Below are positions 27,457-36,542 of a stretch of DNA of 64,000 nucleotides, in pieces. The notes under the pieces were generated by a model. The model was not told where the DNA came from. It did no database searches and saw only the letters and a program-made list of their open reading frames with translations. How positions within the stretch are numbered: position 1 is the stretch's first letter; each line of letters starts with the position of its first letter. This DNA is from Nodularia sphaerocarpa UHCC 0038 (GTDB taxonomy: Bacteria > Cyanobacteriota > Cyanobacteriia > Cyanobacteriales > Nostocaceae): positions 3,972,356-4,036,355 of the forward strand of contig NZ_CP060140.1 of NCBI RefSeq assembly GCF_022376295.1, in the 5' to 3' direction. The translations under genes were made by a program, and so were the position numbers.

Positions 27457-28908
27457 TTATTCTCGCCAAATTTCGTTAACTATACTCCCGTTTTTATCAA
27501 TTAATTGAATATGTAATGGCATTTGTCCGGCTGCATGAGTTGAACAACTTAAACATGGGTCAAAGGCTCTGATTCCGGCTTCTACTCGGTTTAATATTCC
27601 TTCAGGAATTTCTGAGCCGTGAATAAAATGTCTAGCAATTTGCGCGACTGTGCGATTCATTGCTAAATTATTCTGACCTGTGGCAATTATTAAGTTTACT
27701 TTCTGCATTAAACCGTTTTCATCTACTTGATAATGGTGAAATAATGTCCCTCTTGGGGCTTCACTTACTCCCACTCCTGATAATTGATTAATTCCTGCTT
27801 CAGCCCGCAATCTATTTGATAATAAATCTGGGTCATCTAATAAGATTTCTATATGCTCAATTGATGCTAGAATTTCAATTAATCGAGCATAGTGATAGAA
27901 AAATGATGAGTTAACAGTGCCTTTGCCTCTATCTCTATATTCTCGTAATTCTACATCAGCTAAAGGTGTACCAATATGACGACAAATGTTCAGACGTGCT
28001 AGGGGACCAACTCGATAAATTCCACTATTTAAATTACAATGGTCGCTCTGGTCAGGATAACCCAAAGGACGATAATAAGGAAATTTTAAATAAGAATGGG
28101 ATTCAACTGCTTCACCAATAAATTGTTGATAATTAGTGGGGTCGAGTTTGTCAGCTATAATATTACCCGCACTATCTACAAAACGAATATGTCCGTCGTA
28201 GTTTTCCCACAAACCATCAGGAGTGACTAAACCCATAAATAAGCTGGGAAAATTACCAAAGGTTTGGGCTTCTTGTTGATAATTATTGAGTAATTCTTTA
28301 AATTTACCCAGTGCATTGAAAATTGTGGTGCGTACTTCCGGGATGCGGTTCTGAATATGGATGCGTCCTTCTGGGGATAAGGCTTCGCGCACACCACCAG
28401 GAACCGCCCATGAGGGGTGTATTTTCTGTCCTCCTAATTGTTCAATAATCTCTTGTCCAAATTGACGCAAGCGGATTCCTCCACGGGCTAGTTTTGGTTC
28501 TGCTGCAATTAACCCAAATATATTGCGTTTTGCAGGGTCGCTATCCATTCCTAATAATAAGTCGGGGGCGCTGAGGTGGAAGAAACTCAAGGAATGGGAT
28601 TGAATAATTTGGGCTAAATTCATTAACCGCCGCAGTTTTTCGGCTGCTTTAGGAATTATCACAGACAGGATGCGATCGCCTGCTTTGGCGGAGGCTAATA
28701 AATGGCTTACTGGACAAATTCCGCAAATTCTGGCTGTAATTCCTGGCATTTCCCACAGGGGACGACCTTCACAAAATTTCTCAAATCCCCGAAATTCTGT
28801 CACATGAAATTGGGCATCGCTGACTTGTCCTGTATCATCTAAATAAATGCTGATTTTGGCGTGTCCTTCTATGCGGGTTACTGGATCTATAATGATTTTT
28901 TTAGGCAT
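27457..28908 (-). CDS. hoxH: Bidirectional [NiFe] hydrogenase large subunit
   Basis: 483 aa. HoxH carries the NiFe(CN)2CO active site of the NAD(P)-linked bidirectional hydrogenase. Both cysteine pairs are present: ARICGICPVSH near residues 60-70 and DPCLSCSTH at 450-458. The residues after His458 (AAGQMPL to the end) form the extension cut off by HoxW. The N-terminal VTRIEGHAKI motif is also typical. It lies between hoxY (179 bases upstream) and hoxW. The hoxY-hoxH spacer contains the CGCAGAGTCGCAGAGGCGC dispersed repeat and a C/G-rich stem. Confidence 0.97.
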   Translation of the reverse strand: MPKKIIIDPVTRIEGHAKISIYLDDTGQVSDAQFHVTEFRGFEKFCEGRPLWEMPGITARICGICPVSHLLASAKAGDRILSVIIPKAAEKLRRLMNLAQIIQSHSLSFFHLSAPDLLLGMDSDPAKRNIFGLIAAEPKLARGGIRLRQFGQEIIEQLGGQKIHPSWAVPGGVREALSPEGRIHIQNRIPEVRTTIFNALGKFKELLNNYQQEAQTFGNFPSLFMGLVTPDGLWENYDGHIRFVDSAGNIIADKLDPTNYQQFIGEAVESHSYLKFPYYRPLGYPDQSDHCNLNSGIYRVGPLARLNICRHIGTPLADVELREYRDRGKGTVNSSFFYHYARLIEILASIEHIEILLDDPDLLSNRLRAEAGINQLSGVGVSEAPRGTLFHHYQVDENGLMQKVNLIIATGQNNLAMNRTVAQIARHFIHGSEIPEGILNRVEAGIRAFDPCLSCSTHAAGQMPLHIQLIDKNGSIVNEIWRE

Positions 28909-29087
28909 AATGTTTTGGGGTTTTAATTATAGGATTTATTCACGCAGAGTCGCAGAGGCGCAGAGAGGAGGAGTTATGGAACCTCACCCCAGCCCTCTCC
29001 TTGGTAAGGAGAGGGAGCCGGAGGGGAAATATTATTTTTGTGCTTGATTGGGTGGGATTTAGGATACATTTTACTGGAGTGTTTAAG
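28909..29087. repeat. Dispersed repeats in the hoxY-hoxH spacer
   Basis: The spacer holds the GCAGAGTCGCAGAGGCGCAG family motif and a CCCTCTCCTTGGTAAGGAGAGGG hairpin-like stretch (about 28993-29012). Both are common intergenic repeats in this window. The spacer is long for genes of one complex and may cause partial termination or processing between hoxY and hoxH. Confidence 0.6.
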
Positions 29088-29633
29088 TTAGCCAAATTTA
29101 ATCATGTCTCTTCCTTCTAGTTGTGGTTTTTCTCCTTTTAATAGTGGTTCTAATGTGGCTTTGATTCGAGTGGCTGAGGGTGGACATCCTGGCATATAAA
29201 TATCAACTGGGACTATTCTATGTACTGGAACTACTCTGTCTAGTAAGGTGGGGACAATTCCAGGTTCATGGGGAATTTGTCCGTGAATATCTGCTGTTTC
29301 TATGTAACAACGCTGGAGTACAGGCTCGGCACTACCTAAAGGGTTACGTAAGGCGGTAACATTACCAGTGACTGCACAATCACCAAAGGAAACTAGAATG
29401 TGCGATCGCTCTCTGACTATGTGAATCATTTGCAGATGATCTTCGTTAGCAATTGCACCTTCAACTAACACTACATCTACTCCTTGGGGATATTCTTTAA
29501 CATCAGCAAAGGGACTATAAACTAAGTCTACTTGTGCAGCTAAATCTATTAGCCATTCGTCTAAATCGAGAAAGGACATATGACAGCCAGAACAGCCGCC
29601 TAACCAAACTGTTGCTAGTTTTAAACGAGACAT
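29088..29633 (-). CDS. hoxY: Bidirectional hydrogenase small subunit
   Basis: 181 aa. HoxY holds the proximal [4Fe-4S] cluster that passes electrons between HoxH and the diaphorase part. The four expected cysteines are visible: C14 and C17 (LGGCSGCHMS), C86 (SFGDCAVTG) and C150 (MPGCPPSA). The length is typical for HoxY, which lacks the larger C-terminal cluster domain of uptake hydrogenases. It lies in the hoxEFUYHW run, 146 bases after hoxU; that gap contains repeated ATTCGTA units and the dispersed CGCAGAGACGCAGAGG motif. Confidence 0.96.
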   Translation of the reverse strand: MSRLKLATVWLGGCSGCHMSFLDLDEWLIDLAAQVDLVYSPFADVKEYPQGVDVVLVEGAIANEDHLQMIHIVRERSHILVSFGDCAVTGNVTALRNPLGSAEPVLQRCYIETADIHGQIPHEPGIVPTLLDRVVPVHRIVPVDIYMPGCPPSATRIKATLEPLLKGEKPQLEGRDMIKFG

Positions 29634-29779
29634 AATAATTCGTAATTCGTAATTCGTAGTTGGGGAGTTAACGGTTATTTTTTTAGTGTTTAAGCAAAAT
29701 TATGAGGAAACGAACCGCAGAGACGCAGAGGACACAGAGTTATGAGAGTTTCAGAGGTTTTTTCGTAAGTTTTAATTAT

Positions 29780-30520
29780 TTAAAGGTTCCATTGGTGTTT
29801 TTCTCTGGCGGTGACGAGGAAATCTAGTTTGGCGCGATCGCCTTTGGCGGGGCGTAGCCCATCGCGTTTCATTTCTCCGACGCTTGAACCTTTATCAAAC
29901 AATGCACCTGTAGGACAGGCGTTAACGCATTTACCGCAAGAAGTACAAGTTTGCGAGGTTCCCCAAGGTTGATTTAAATCAGTGATGATGTGGGAATTTG
30001 TCCCCCTTCCCGCCATATCCCAAGTGTGCGCTCCTTCAATTTCGTCACAAACACGTATACAACGAGTGCAAAGAATACAACGGTTATGGTCAACACCAAA
30101 GCGATCATGAGAAACATCGACTTTGCGATCAGGGAAATGATAATCTAAACGCACATGATCCATACCCATCTCAATTGCTAAATCTTGCAATTCACAATTA
30201 CCATTAGCGACACATACCGAGCAAATGTGATTACCCTCAGCAAACAGCATCTCGATAATTGTACGCCGATATCTGTGTAGGCGATCGCTATCTGTCTTCA
30301 CCTCCATCCCCTCAGTCACCTTAGTCACACAAGCAGGCTGAAGCTTATTACTACCAGCAATTTCCACCAAACACAACCGACAAGCCCCCACATCAGTCAC
30401 CCCCTGCAAATGACACAAAGTCGGAATATAAATCCCCGCATCCTGCGCCGCTTGCAGAACAGTCTCCTCCTCCCGACCACTAACCAACCGCTCATTAATA
30501 CTTAAAGTCTTAACAACCAT
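29780..30520 (-). CDS. hoxU: Bidirectional hydrogenase diaphorase subunit (NuoG-like, iron-sulfur)
   Basis: 246 aa. HoxU carries several Fe-S clusters linking HoxF to HoxY. Cluster ligands in order: [2Fe-2S] C36, C47, C50 and C64; a His-Cys3 type site (GNHICSVCVANGNCELQ); and two ferredoxin-like motifs, CILCTRCIRVC and CTSCGKCVNACP. Near the C-terminus, residues GLRPAKGDRA are encoded by the dispersed palindromic repeat GCGATCGCCTTTGGCGGGG (about 29834-29870), which looks like an in-frame insertion before the conserved KLDFLVTAREKHQW end. The cluster-binding region is untouched, so function is probably kept. It lies 61 bases after hoxF. Confidence 0.96.
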   Translation of the reverse strand: MVVKTLSINERLVSGREEETVLQAAQDAGIYIPTLCHLQGVTDVGACRLCLVEIAGSNKLQPACVTKVTEGMEVKTDSDRLHRYRRTIIEMLFAEGNHICSVCVANGNCELQDLAIEMGMDHVRLDYHFPDRKVDVSHDRFGVDHNRCILCTRCIRVCDEIEGAHTWDMAGRGTNSHIITDLNQPWGTSQTCTSCGKCVNACPTGALFDKGSSVGEMKRDGLRPAKGDRAKLDFLVTAREKHQWNL

Positions 30521-30581
30521 CTCACCTTCACCTCCAAAAAACTCCGCGTACCTTTGCGTTAACCTCCGCGCCCCTTTGCGT

Positions 30582-32183
30582 TTAAATCAACTCCAAATAC
30601 TCATCCCGAAAATATCGCAAAGTGCTAAAAACCGGATTAGGCGCAGACTGACCCAAACCACACAAACTCGTATGCTTCACCATGTCGCATAACTCCTCCA
30701 GCAACTCCAAATCAGCAAGACAAGCCTCACCCTCACTAATCCTCGTCAACAAGTTAAATAACTGCACCGTTCCCACCCGACAAGGAATACACTTCCCACA
30801 AGACTCATCCATGCAAAATTCCATAAAATAGCGGGCGACATCCACCATATTCGTACTTTCATCCATGACAATCATCCCCCCCGAACCCATAATCGATCCA
30901 AGTTCAGTCAGAGATTCATAATCCACCGGACTATCAAAAGCCGATGCGGGAATACATCCCCCAGAAGGTCCACCAGTTTGCACAGCTTTCACCACACCCC
31001 CATTCGGTACACCACCGCCCATGACTTCCACAATCTGCTGTAAAGAAGTTCCCATTGGCACTTCAATCAAACCAGTGTTAGTGATTTTACCTGCTAAGGC
31101 GAAAACCTTTGTACCCTTGCTTTTTTCAGTCCCAATACTGGCGAACCATTCCGCACCTTTACGAATAATTGGTGCAACATTGGCGTAGGTTTCAACGTTA
31201 TTAATTAACGTCGGATAGCCCCACAAACCGGACTCAGCCGGGTAGGGAGGACGGGGATGAGGAGTACCACGTTTCCCCTCAATCGAAGCCATTAAAGCCG
31301 TTTCTTCACCACAGACATAAGCACCAGCACCGATGCGAATATCAATTTTAAAATCAAAGCGAGAGTCAAAAATTTGACTTCCCAAAATGCCAAAGCTTTG
31401 CGCTTGACGAATGGCAATTTGCAGACGACTAATAGCAACAGGATATTCGGCTCTAATGTAAATATAGCCTTGATTTGCACCTACAGCATAAGCGGCGATC
31501 GCCATTCCCTCTAAAACCCGATGGGGATCACTTTCGAGAACGCTGCGATCCATAAATGCACCTGGATCTCCTTCATCGGCGTTACAAATTACAAACTTGC
31601 GTTCTCCCTTTGCTTTCGCCACAGTCGCCCATTTCAAACCTGTCGGATAACCAGCACCACCACGTCCCCGTAAACCACTGCGGGTAATCGCATCTACCAC
31701 CTCGGTAGGAGTCATTTCTCGCAAGACATGATAAAGGGCTTGATAACCTTCCGCAGCAATATAAGATTGAATGCGTTCTGGATCAATTTTGCCACTGTTT
31801 TCTAACACAATGGACATTTGAGATGTAAAAAATGGATGAGTTAAATCACTCTGTGAAACTGCTGTTTCTCCCCCATTCAGAGCAGTAATAATTGAGGGTG
31901 CATCATCTGGTGTAACTTTTTCGTAGAGCGTATTTACACTTTCTGATTCAGTGTTTCTCTCAACCTGAACTAATGGACCTTGACAACACAAACGCATACA
32001 GCCAACGCCATAAACTTCTACTTTTTCCGCCAAATTTTCTGCTGTCACAGCCTCTTCTAGACGCTGTTTAACTGCTTGTGAATTAGTAGCTAAACAAGCA
32101 GCTGCAATACAACAGCGAATTTGCACAGGTTTCTGTGAATCAGATTCTTTGCGGGCAATTTCCTTTAATTCAGCTAGATCCAT
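30582..32183 (-). CDS. hoxF: Bidirectional hydrogenase diaphorase subunit (NuoF-like, FMN/NAD(P))
   Basis: 533 aa from the ATG at 32183. HoxF binds FMN and NAD(P)H and a [4Fe-4S] cluster. An N-terminal thioredoxin-like [2Fe-2S] part (CCIAAACLA, VGCMRLCCQGP) is followed by the NuoF core: GRGGAGYPTGLKWATV for the nucleotide, NADEGDPGAFMDRSVLE for FMN, and ESCGKCIPCRVGT for the cluster. I prefer 32183 because AAAGGA lies about ten bases upstream; the further TTG at 32213 lacks support. The start overlaps the end of hoxE by 14 bases, which suggests translational coupling. Confidence 0.96.
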   Translation of the reverse strand: MDLAELKEIARKESDSQKPVQIRCCIAAACLATNSQAVKQRLEEAVTAENLAEKVEVYGVGCMRLCCQGPLVQVERNTESESVNTLYEKVTPDDAPSIITALNGGETAVSQSDLTHPFFTSQMSIVLENSGKIDPERIQSYIAAEGYQALYHVLREMTPTEVVDAITRSGLRGRGGAGYPTGLKWATVAKAKGERKFVICNADEGDPGAFMDRSVLESDPHRVLEGMAIAAYAVGANQGYIYIRAEYPVAISRLQIAIRQAQSFGILGSQIFDSRFDFKIDIRIGAGAYVCGEETALMASIEGKRGTPHPRPPYPAESGLWGYPTLINNVETYANVAPIIRKGAEWFASIGTEKSKGTKVFALAGKITNTGLIEVPMGTSLQQIVEVMGGGVPNGGVVKAVQTGGPSGGCIPASAFDSPVDYESLTELGSIMGSGGMIVMDESTNMVDVARYFMEFCMDESCGKCIPCRVGTVQLFNLLTRISEGEACLADLELLEELCDMVKHTSLCGLGQSAPNPVFSTLRYFRDEYLELI

Positions 32184-32709
32184 TTTGCAGCCATCCTTTG
32201 ATGCATTCGCCAACTGATTCCGGAGTTTGGTCGCCTAAAACGGTATCATCAAATACTACAACAGGCGCAATTCCACAAGGACCAAGACACCTGGCTGTGA
32301 GCAGTGAAATTTGACCATCTGTTGATGTTTCACCAGGGCGGATATGTATAGAATTTTCCAGACTGTTGAGGATTTCTTCAGCGCCTTTGACATAACAAGC
32401 TGTACCTGTACACACCATGCAACTATGCACGCCAATAGGTGCAAGTGAAAAAAAATGGTAGAACGTCGCAACGCCATAAACTGTACTAGGTGGTAGTTTT
32501 AATTGGTGCGCGATATAAACTAATACATCCTTTTCTAAATAGCCAAAAAGTTCCTGGGCTTTGTGCAATATCTCAATCAATGCATCCTGTTGATACTGAT
32601 AGCGTTTGATTGTTGCTGACAGAATTTTTAAACGCTTATCCCCTTGAGTATCTGTTGCTGAGGAAGCTTTTGCTTGGTTGTTATTTTTAACAGCAGATGC
32701 TAAATCCAT
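32170..32709 (-). CDS. hoxE: Bidirectional hydrogenase diaphorase subunit (NuoE-like)
   Basis: 179 aa from the ATG at 32709. HoxE is the NuoE-like [2Fe-2S] subunit (CMVCTGTACYVKG and TARCLGPCGIAP supply the four cysteines) associated with HoxF. The open frame extends upstream to 32895, but that extra part is unlike the family and begins inside a repeat element; the ATG at 32709 gives the usual HoxE length and has GAGG about 13 bases upstream. It is the first gene of hoxEFUYHW, so the operon promoter should lie between about 32710 and 33046, shared with the divergent phosphofructokinase gene. The palindromic repeat at 32857-32952 sits in this region. Confidence 0.95.
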   Translation of the reverse strand: MDLASAVKNNNQAKASSATDTQGDKRLKILSATIKRYQYQQDALIEILHKAQELFGYLEKDVLVYIAHQLKLPPSTVYGVATFYHFFSLAPIGVHSCMVCTGTACYVKGAEEILNSLENSIHIRPGETSTDGQISLLTARCLGPCGIAPVVVFDDTVLGDQTPESVGECIKGWLQNGSS

Positions 32710-32856
32710 CGCTCTCGCCTCTTGGTTGCGATGTTCCAAGTCTAACAATCCATTAAGATGATAGAAGAACAATTTGAGAAACTTGTGATGAAAGTTAAAC
32801 TTAATTTTTTTCATGGGTTTTAGTTCAGTAATATCAAGATAAAACGGCAACAGATA

Positions 32857-32952
32857 TAATAGACATCTCCGGGAAAGAATGTAGAGACGTTCCATGGAAC
32901 GTCTCTACAAGGATTCGAGGAAACGCATATTTAATTTTCGGATATGTCTAAT
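32857..32952. mobile_element. MITE-like palindromic repeat, copy B (upstream of hoxE)
   Basis: The ends TAATAGACAT and ATGTCTAATG are inverted repeats. In the centre (32881-32908) is a perfect 28-base palindrome with arms GTAGAGACGTT / AACGTCTCTAC around CCATGG. It is related to copies at 1597, 36385 and 53458. It lies in the shared hoxE/pfkA upstream region and could affect either promoter. Confidence 0.75.
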
Positions 32953-33046
32953 GATTCCCTGTGAATTTATGATTTTAGTTGTCTTCACCATTTGGGTAGA
33001 TTTTTTGGTTTGCAATTGACAGAACAAAGTTTTAGATTGAGGTGTC

Positions 33047-34132
33047 ATGACTATGCAAAAACGACTGGGTATTCTTACCAGTGGTGGCGATTGTCCGGGA
33101 TTAAATGCTGTGATTAGGGCAGTTGTGAGTCATGCTACTCTCACCTATAACTGGCAGGTAGTGGGTATTCCTTATGCAACGAGAGGACTTTTAGAAAGAA
33201 AGGCTATTCCTCTGAGCATACATGGTTTAGACCTCCGAGGTATTGACCCTTTGCTGAATATGGGAGGCACGATTCTTGGTAGTATTAATAAAGGGGATAC
33301 TCTGGCTCATGCTGAGGAAATTATTGCTGGCTATCATGCTTTAGAATTAGATGCGTTGATTGGTATTGGTGGCGATGGCAGTTTAGCAATTCTTACCCAA
33401 CTCCAAAGTTTAGGAAATTGGCAGTTTGTGGCGATTCCGAAAACAATTGATAATGATGTCGGTCAGACAGAAAGAGTAGTTGGCTTTGATACTGCGGTAA
33501 ATACCATTGTTGACGCTCTCAATCGTTTGACGTTTACAGCTGCTAGTCATGACCGGGTAATGATTGTGGAAGTGATGGGACGCAAAGCCGGACATTTAGC
33601 ACTACACTCTGGTATTGCTGGGGGTGCAGATGTGATTTTGATTCCCGAAATTCCCTATTCAATTCAAGGTGTGTGTGAACATTTGGCAGAATTGCGCGAG
33701 CGCTGGGGACGTAGATTTGCTATTATAGTTGTAGCAGAAGGCGCTCAAATCGCCGTAGATTCATCCACCTATTCATCCTGTGAACGGCCGTCTTGTGGTA
33801 TGGGTCAGTATATCGCCGATGAAATTGGTGATTGCACTCAGGATCAAATTGATATTCGGGTTTCCGTTTTAGGACATATTCAACGTGGTGGTATACCCTC
33901 AGCTTTAGACCGTTTAATGGCCACAGCCTTTGGTAAAGCTGCGGTAGATTTGTTAGCTGATAATCAATCTGCACAGATGGTAGCTTGGCAAAATGGACAA
34001 GTTGTAGCAGTTCCTCTAGAAGCAGTTTTAGCTTCCAGTCCATGTCTTGTAGATCCTGATAATTTCTTAGTGCAAACGGCGCGATCGCTCAATATTTACA
34101 TGGGAAATATGACTTTGGGGACAACAGCATGA
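33047..34132 (+). CDS. pfkA: ATP-dependent 6-phosphofructokinase
   Basis: 361 aa. It phosphorylates fructose 6-phosphate in glycolysis. The N-terminal GILTSGGDCPGLNAVIRA motif binds ATP; GIGGDGSLAIL has Gly after GGD, as in ATP-dependent rather than PPi-dependent enzymes; PKTIDNDVGQTERVVGFDTA holds the catalytic Asp; and VMGRKAGHLAL is the hexose-binding helix. GAGGTG lies just upstream of the ATG at 33047; a second ATG follows two codons later. It is divergent from hoxE; both relate to fermentative or redox metabolism, but co-regulation is only a guess. Confidence 0.95.
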   Translation: MTMQKRLGILTSGGDCPGLNAVIRAVVSHATLTYNWQVVGIPYATRGLLERKAIPLSIHGLDLRGIDPLLNMGGTILGSINKGDTLAHAEEIIAGYHALELDALIGIGGDGSLAILTQLQSLGNWQFVAIPKTIDNDVGQTERVVGFDTAVNTIVDALNRLTFTAASHDRVMIVEVMGRKAGHLALHSGIAGGADVILIPEIPYSIQGVCEHLAELRERWGRRFAIIVVAEGAQIAVDSSTYSSCERPSCGMGQYIADEIGDCTQDQIDIRVSVLGHIQRGGIPSALDRLMATAFGKAAVDLLADNQSAQMVAWQNGQVVAVPLEAVLASSPCLVDPDNFLVQTARSLNIYMGNMTLGTTA

Positions 34133-34267
34133 GCGCCACCAAGAGTGAACTTAGAACATACTCTGCGTGATTAAAATAGAAGCAAAGACAAGTTTGACTT
34201 TCTCATTCCCACATTCCCCTAAACTAAAAGCAGCAAACTTGTTTAAACTGGTTGAGGAAAATAGATT

Positions 34268-35668
34268 TTGACAGAAACGAATAATTTAAACTTTACCACC
34301 CAAAATGCCACCCGTAGCGAATTGCGGGATTTAGTGCGAAATCAGTTACAAATTCTACTGGAAGCGGGGAACTTGCAGGAAGCAAAATTTATTCTCCAAC
34401 CTGTGCAACCTGCGGATATTGCTGAGGCCATTGAAGGATTACCAGAAGCAATGCACGCTTTGGTTTTTCGCTTGCTTCCTAAGACTGAAGCTATCGAGGT
34501 TTATGAATATCTCGACTACACTGTGCAAGAACATTTAATTGAAGAACTCAGAAGTCAGGATGTCCGTGATATTGTAGATAAAATGTCCCCGGATGACCGC
34601 GCTAGGTTATTTGACGAATTACCAGCCAAAGTTGTCAATCGCTTACTAGAACAACTGAGTCCCACAGAACGCCAAGCTACAGCCCAACTTTTGGGTTATG
34701 AGGCGGATACTGCTGGGCGGATCATGACACCGGAGTTAATTTATCTTAAAGAAAATTTCACGGTATCTCAAGCCATAGAGAGGATTCGCAGCCTCGCTAA
34801 TGTTAGTGAAATAATTTACTACCTTTACGTTACCGATGGTGTTAGGCGTTTGACGGGGATTGTATCTTTACGCGAGTTGGTGGTATCTCAGCCTGAACAA
34901 ACCATTGGCGAAATTATGACCCGTGAAGTGGTGTTTGTCCACACGGATACAGATCAAGAAGAAGTTGCTAAATTAATTCAAAGATATGATTTTTTAGCTG
35001 TTCCTGTGGTGGATAAAGAACAGCGTCTAGTGGGTATTGTCACCGTTGATGATGTGATTGATATTCTGCAACAGGAAACCACCGAGGATATCTACGCTTT
35101 GGGCGGTGGTGTGCAGTCCGATGGTGACAACTATTTTCAAATGAGTTTACTGCAAGTTGCCCGGAAGCGGGTGGTGTGGTTGTTTGTTTTACTGATAACT
35201 AACACAGTCACTGGTACAATTATTAAGTCCCAAGAAGATATTTTAAAACAAGCGGTGATTCTGACGGCGTTTATTCCTTTGCTCACAGGTACTGGTGGAA
35301 ATGTCGGCGCTCAGTCTTCTACAGTGGTAATTCGCGGGATGAGTACCGATGAAATCAGATCCCTGAAGATATGGCAGATAATTGGCAGAGAAGCGATCGC
35401 CGGGGCGTTTTTGGGTTTAATGTTAGGTAGCATCGCCACAGTCTGGGCTTACTTTCTGCAAGGACGCGCCGAGGTAGCTTTCACTGTAGGTATCAGTCTG
35501 GTAGCTATTTCTATTATTGCTTCTGTTTCAGGTTCAGCACTGCCATTTTTATTCCGCGCTTTCCGCTTAGATCCGGCCTTGATGTCAGCACCATTTATTA
35601 CTACAGCCGTTGATGTCCTGGGTGTTTTGATTTACTTTAGCTTGGCGCGAGTAATTTTAGGGTTATAA
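34268..35668 (+). CDS. mgtE: Magnesium transporter MgtE
   Basis: 466 aa. The MgtE N domain (about 15-140, helical, with MSPDDRARLFDELPAKVVNR) is followed by two CBS domains (about 145-270; GRIMTPELIYL, IGEIMTREVVFV) that sense Mg2+, and a C-terminal channel domain of five membrane helices (about 295-466) with TGTGGNVGAQSSTVV in the pore region. The start is TTG at 34268: a TAG lies two codons upstream in frame, and GAGGAAAA is placed correctly at 34252. It is a single gene, with heptamer repeats following its stop. Confidence 0.95.
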   Translation: MTETNNLNFTTQNATRSELRDLVRNQLQILLEAGNLQEAKFILQPVQPADIAEAIEGLPEAMHALVFRLLPKTEAIEVYEYLDYTVQEHLIEELRSQDVRDIVDKMSPDDRARLFDELPAKVVNRLLEQLSPTERQATAQLLGYEADTAGRIMTPELIYLKENFTVSQAIERIRSLANVSEIIYYLYVTDGVRRLTGIVSLRELVVSQPEQTIGEIMTREVVFVHTDTDQEEVAKLIQRYDFLAVPVVDKEQRLVGIVTVDDVIDILQQETTEDIYALGGGVQSDGDNYFQMSLLQVARKRVVWLFVLLITNTVTGTIIKSQEDILKQAVILTAFIPLLTGTGGNVGAQSSTVVIRGMSTDEIRSLKIWQIIGREAIAGAFLGLMLGSIATVWAYFLQGRAEVAFTVGISLVAISIIASVSGSALPFLFRAFRLDPALMSAPFITTAVDVLGVLIYFSLARVILGL

Positions 35669-35691
35669 GTTGTGAGCGCCCCAGGAGGGGA

Positions 35692-35722
35692 AGTCAAAAG
35701 TCAAAAGTCAAAAGTCAAAAGT
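35692..35722. repeat. Tandem heptamer repeat (GTCAAAA)
   Basis: About four copies of AGTCAAA follow the mgtE stop. The unit length is seven, as in the tracts at 1341 and 53346, but the sequence differs by two bases. Confidence 0.85.
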
Positions 35723-35868
35723 ATTAAATTACCTCGCAACGAATGAAACAAATACATTTTTTTCTTTGGCTAAAATCCCTGCTATATAAGGATTATAAAA
35801 TGTGTTAGTTATGAGTTATCATGCGTCGTTAATGTAATGAAAACTCTGCAATTCTGACTCTAAAATTT

Positions 35869-36126
35869 TTACAATTCTGAAGCCGTCTCTGGTGCAACAA
35901 TTTCCCCACTACCTAATTCTAGGATCATATCTTGATCCGTAATTAATTCATTGAGTTCCTTCACTTGTAAATTCATTTTCTCACAAGAGTTTCTCAGTTC
36001 GCTGGCAAAAGTATTAATATCATCGCCATAGCCACATTGATAAGCAGCAGTTTCTATTCCCTGCTTGGCATTTGCTCTAGCACAATCTACTAATTCTGTG
36101 CCAAGCAATGGTTTTGCAGATGTCAT
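35869..36126 (-). CDS. Small conserved-looking hypothetical protein
   Basis: 85 aa, soluble, acidic. It starts MTSAKPLLGTELVDCARAN and holds three cysteines (two in ARANAKQGIETAAYQCGYGD context). There is no signal peptide, membrane segment or motif I can name. Codon use is normal, the length is plausible and the start ATG is clear, so I take it as a real gene. It could belong to one of the small cyanobacterial-only families. It stands alone between mgtE and the SDR gene. Confidence 0.6.
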   Translation of the reverse strand: MTSAKPLLGTELVDCARANAKQGIETAAYQCGYGDDINTFASELRNSCEKMNLQVKELNELITDQDMILELGSGEIVAPETASEL

Positions 36127-36542
36127 AAGTCGTAGTTGTTATTTGTTACTTGTTTCTCGTTAGCTAGACTAGCATTTATTTACTATTAATCCATCCATCC
36201 GATGGCAGAGAAATATCAATTAGATCAGTAGGACGGCGTAAATCATTAAAGGTTTGTAGTGAGGACTTTAGTCCTCAAATAGATGCTCAAGCCCTGACAA
36301 CGAACTGAATTACATAAGTTGACATTGCTTAACATAGTTTAATTTATTCCCGCCTACTTACTTATTTATTTGGTGAAAAAGAATGTAGAGACGTTCTACG
36401 TCAGGTCTCTACGAGGGTGATATCAGACGCATATTTAAATTCTGTCGATGTCTATTGGTAATTGTGAAAATGTCAGATCCCGATATCTTGAAGATATCGG
36501 GATTTTCATCTGTTGCTAAATGATTATTTATCTCTTTTGGCA
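36127..36542. repeat. Repeat-rich intergenic region with palindromes
   Basis: This 416-base gap contains a hairpin GAGGACTTTAGTCCTC (36261-36276); copy C of the 28-base palindrome family (36385-36412, arms partly decayed) with its tail GCATATTTAAATT...GTCGATGTCTA; and a palindrome ATCCCGATATCTT / AAGATATCGGGAT (about 36478-36503) that may end transcription of the SDR gene. No ORF was recognised. Confidence 0.7.
36478..36503 (-). terminator. Possible terminator hairpin downstream of the SDR gene
   Basis: A near-perfect palindrome with the TTGA loop lies about 40 bases beyond the SDR stop. The T-tract is short on both strands (TTTTC on plus), so it could equally be a plain repeat. Confidence 0.4.

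Noticed and set aside
32710..32895. N-terminal extension of HoxE
   Set aside because: The extension is unlike HoxE and runs into a repeat element; the ATG at 32709 gives the normal length.
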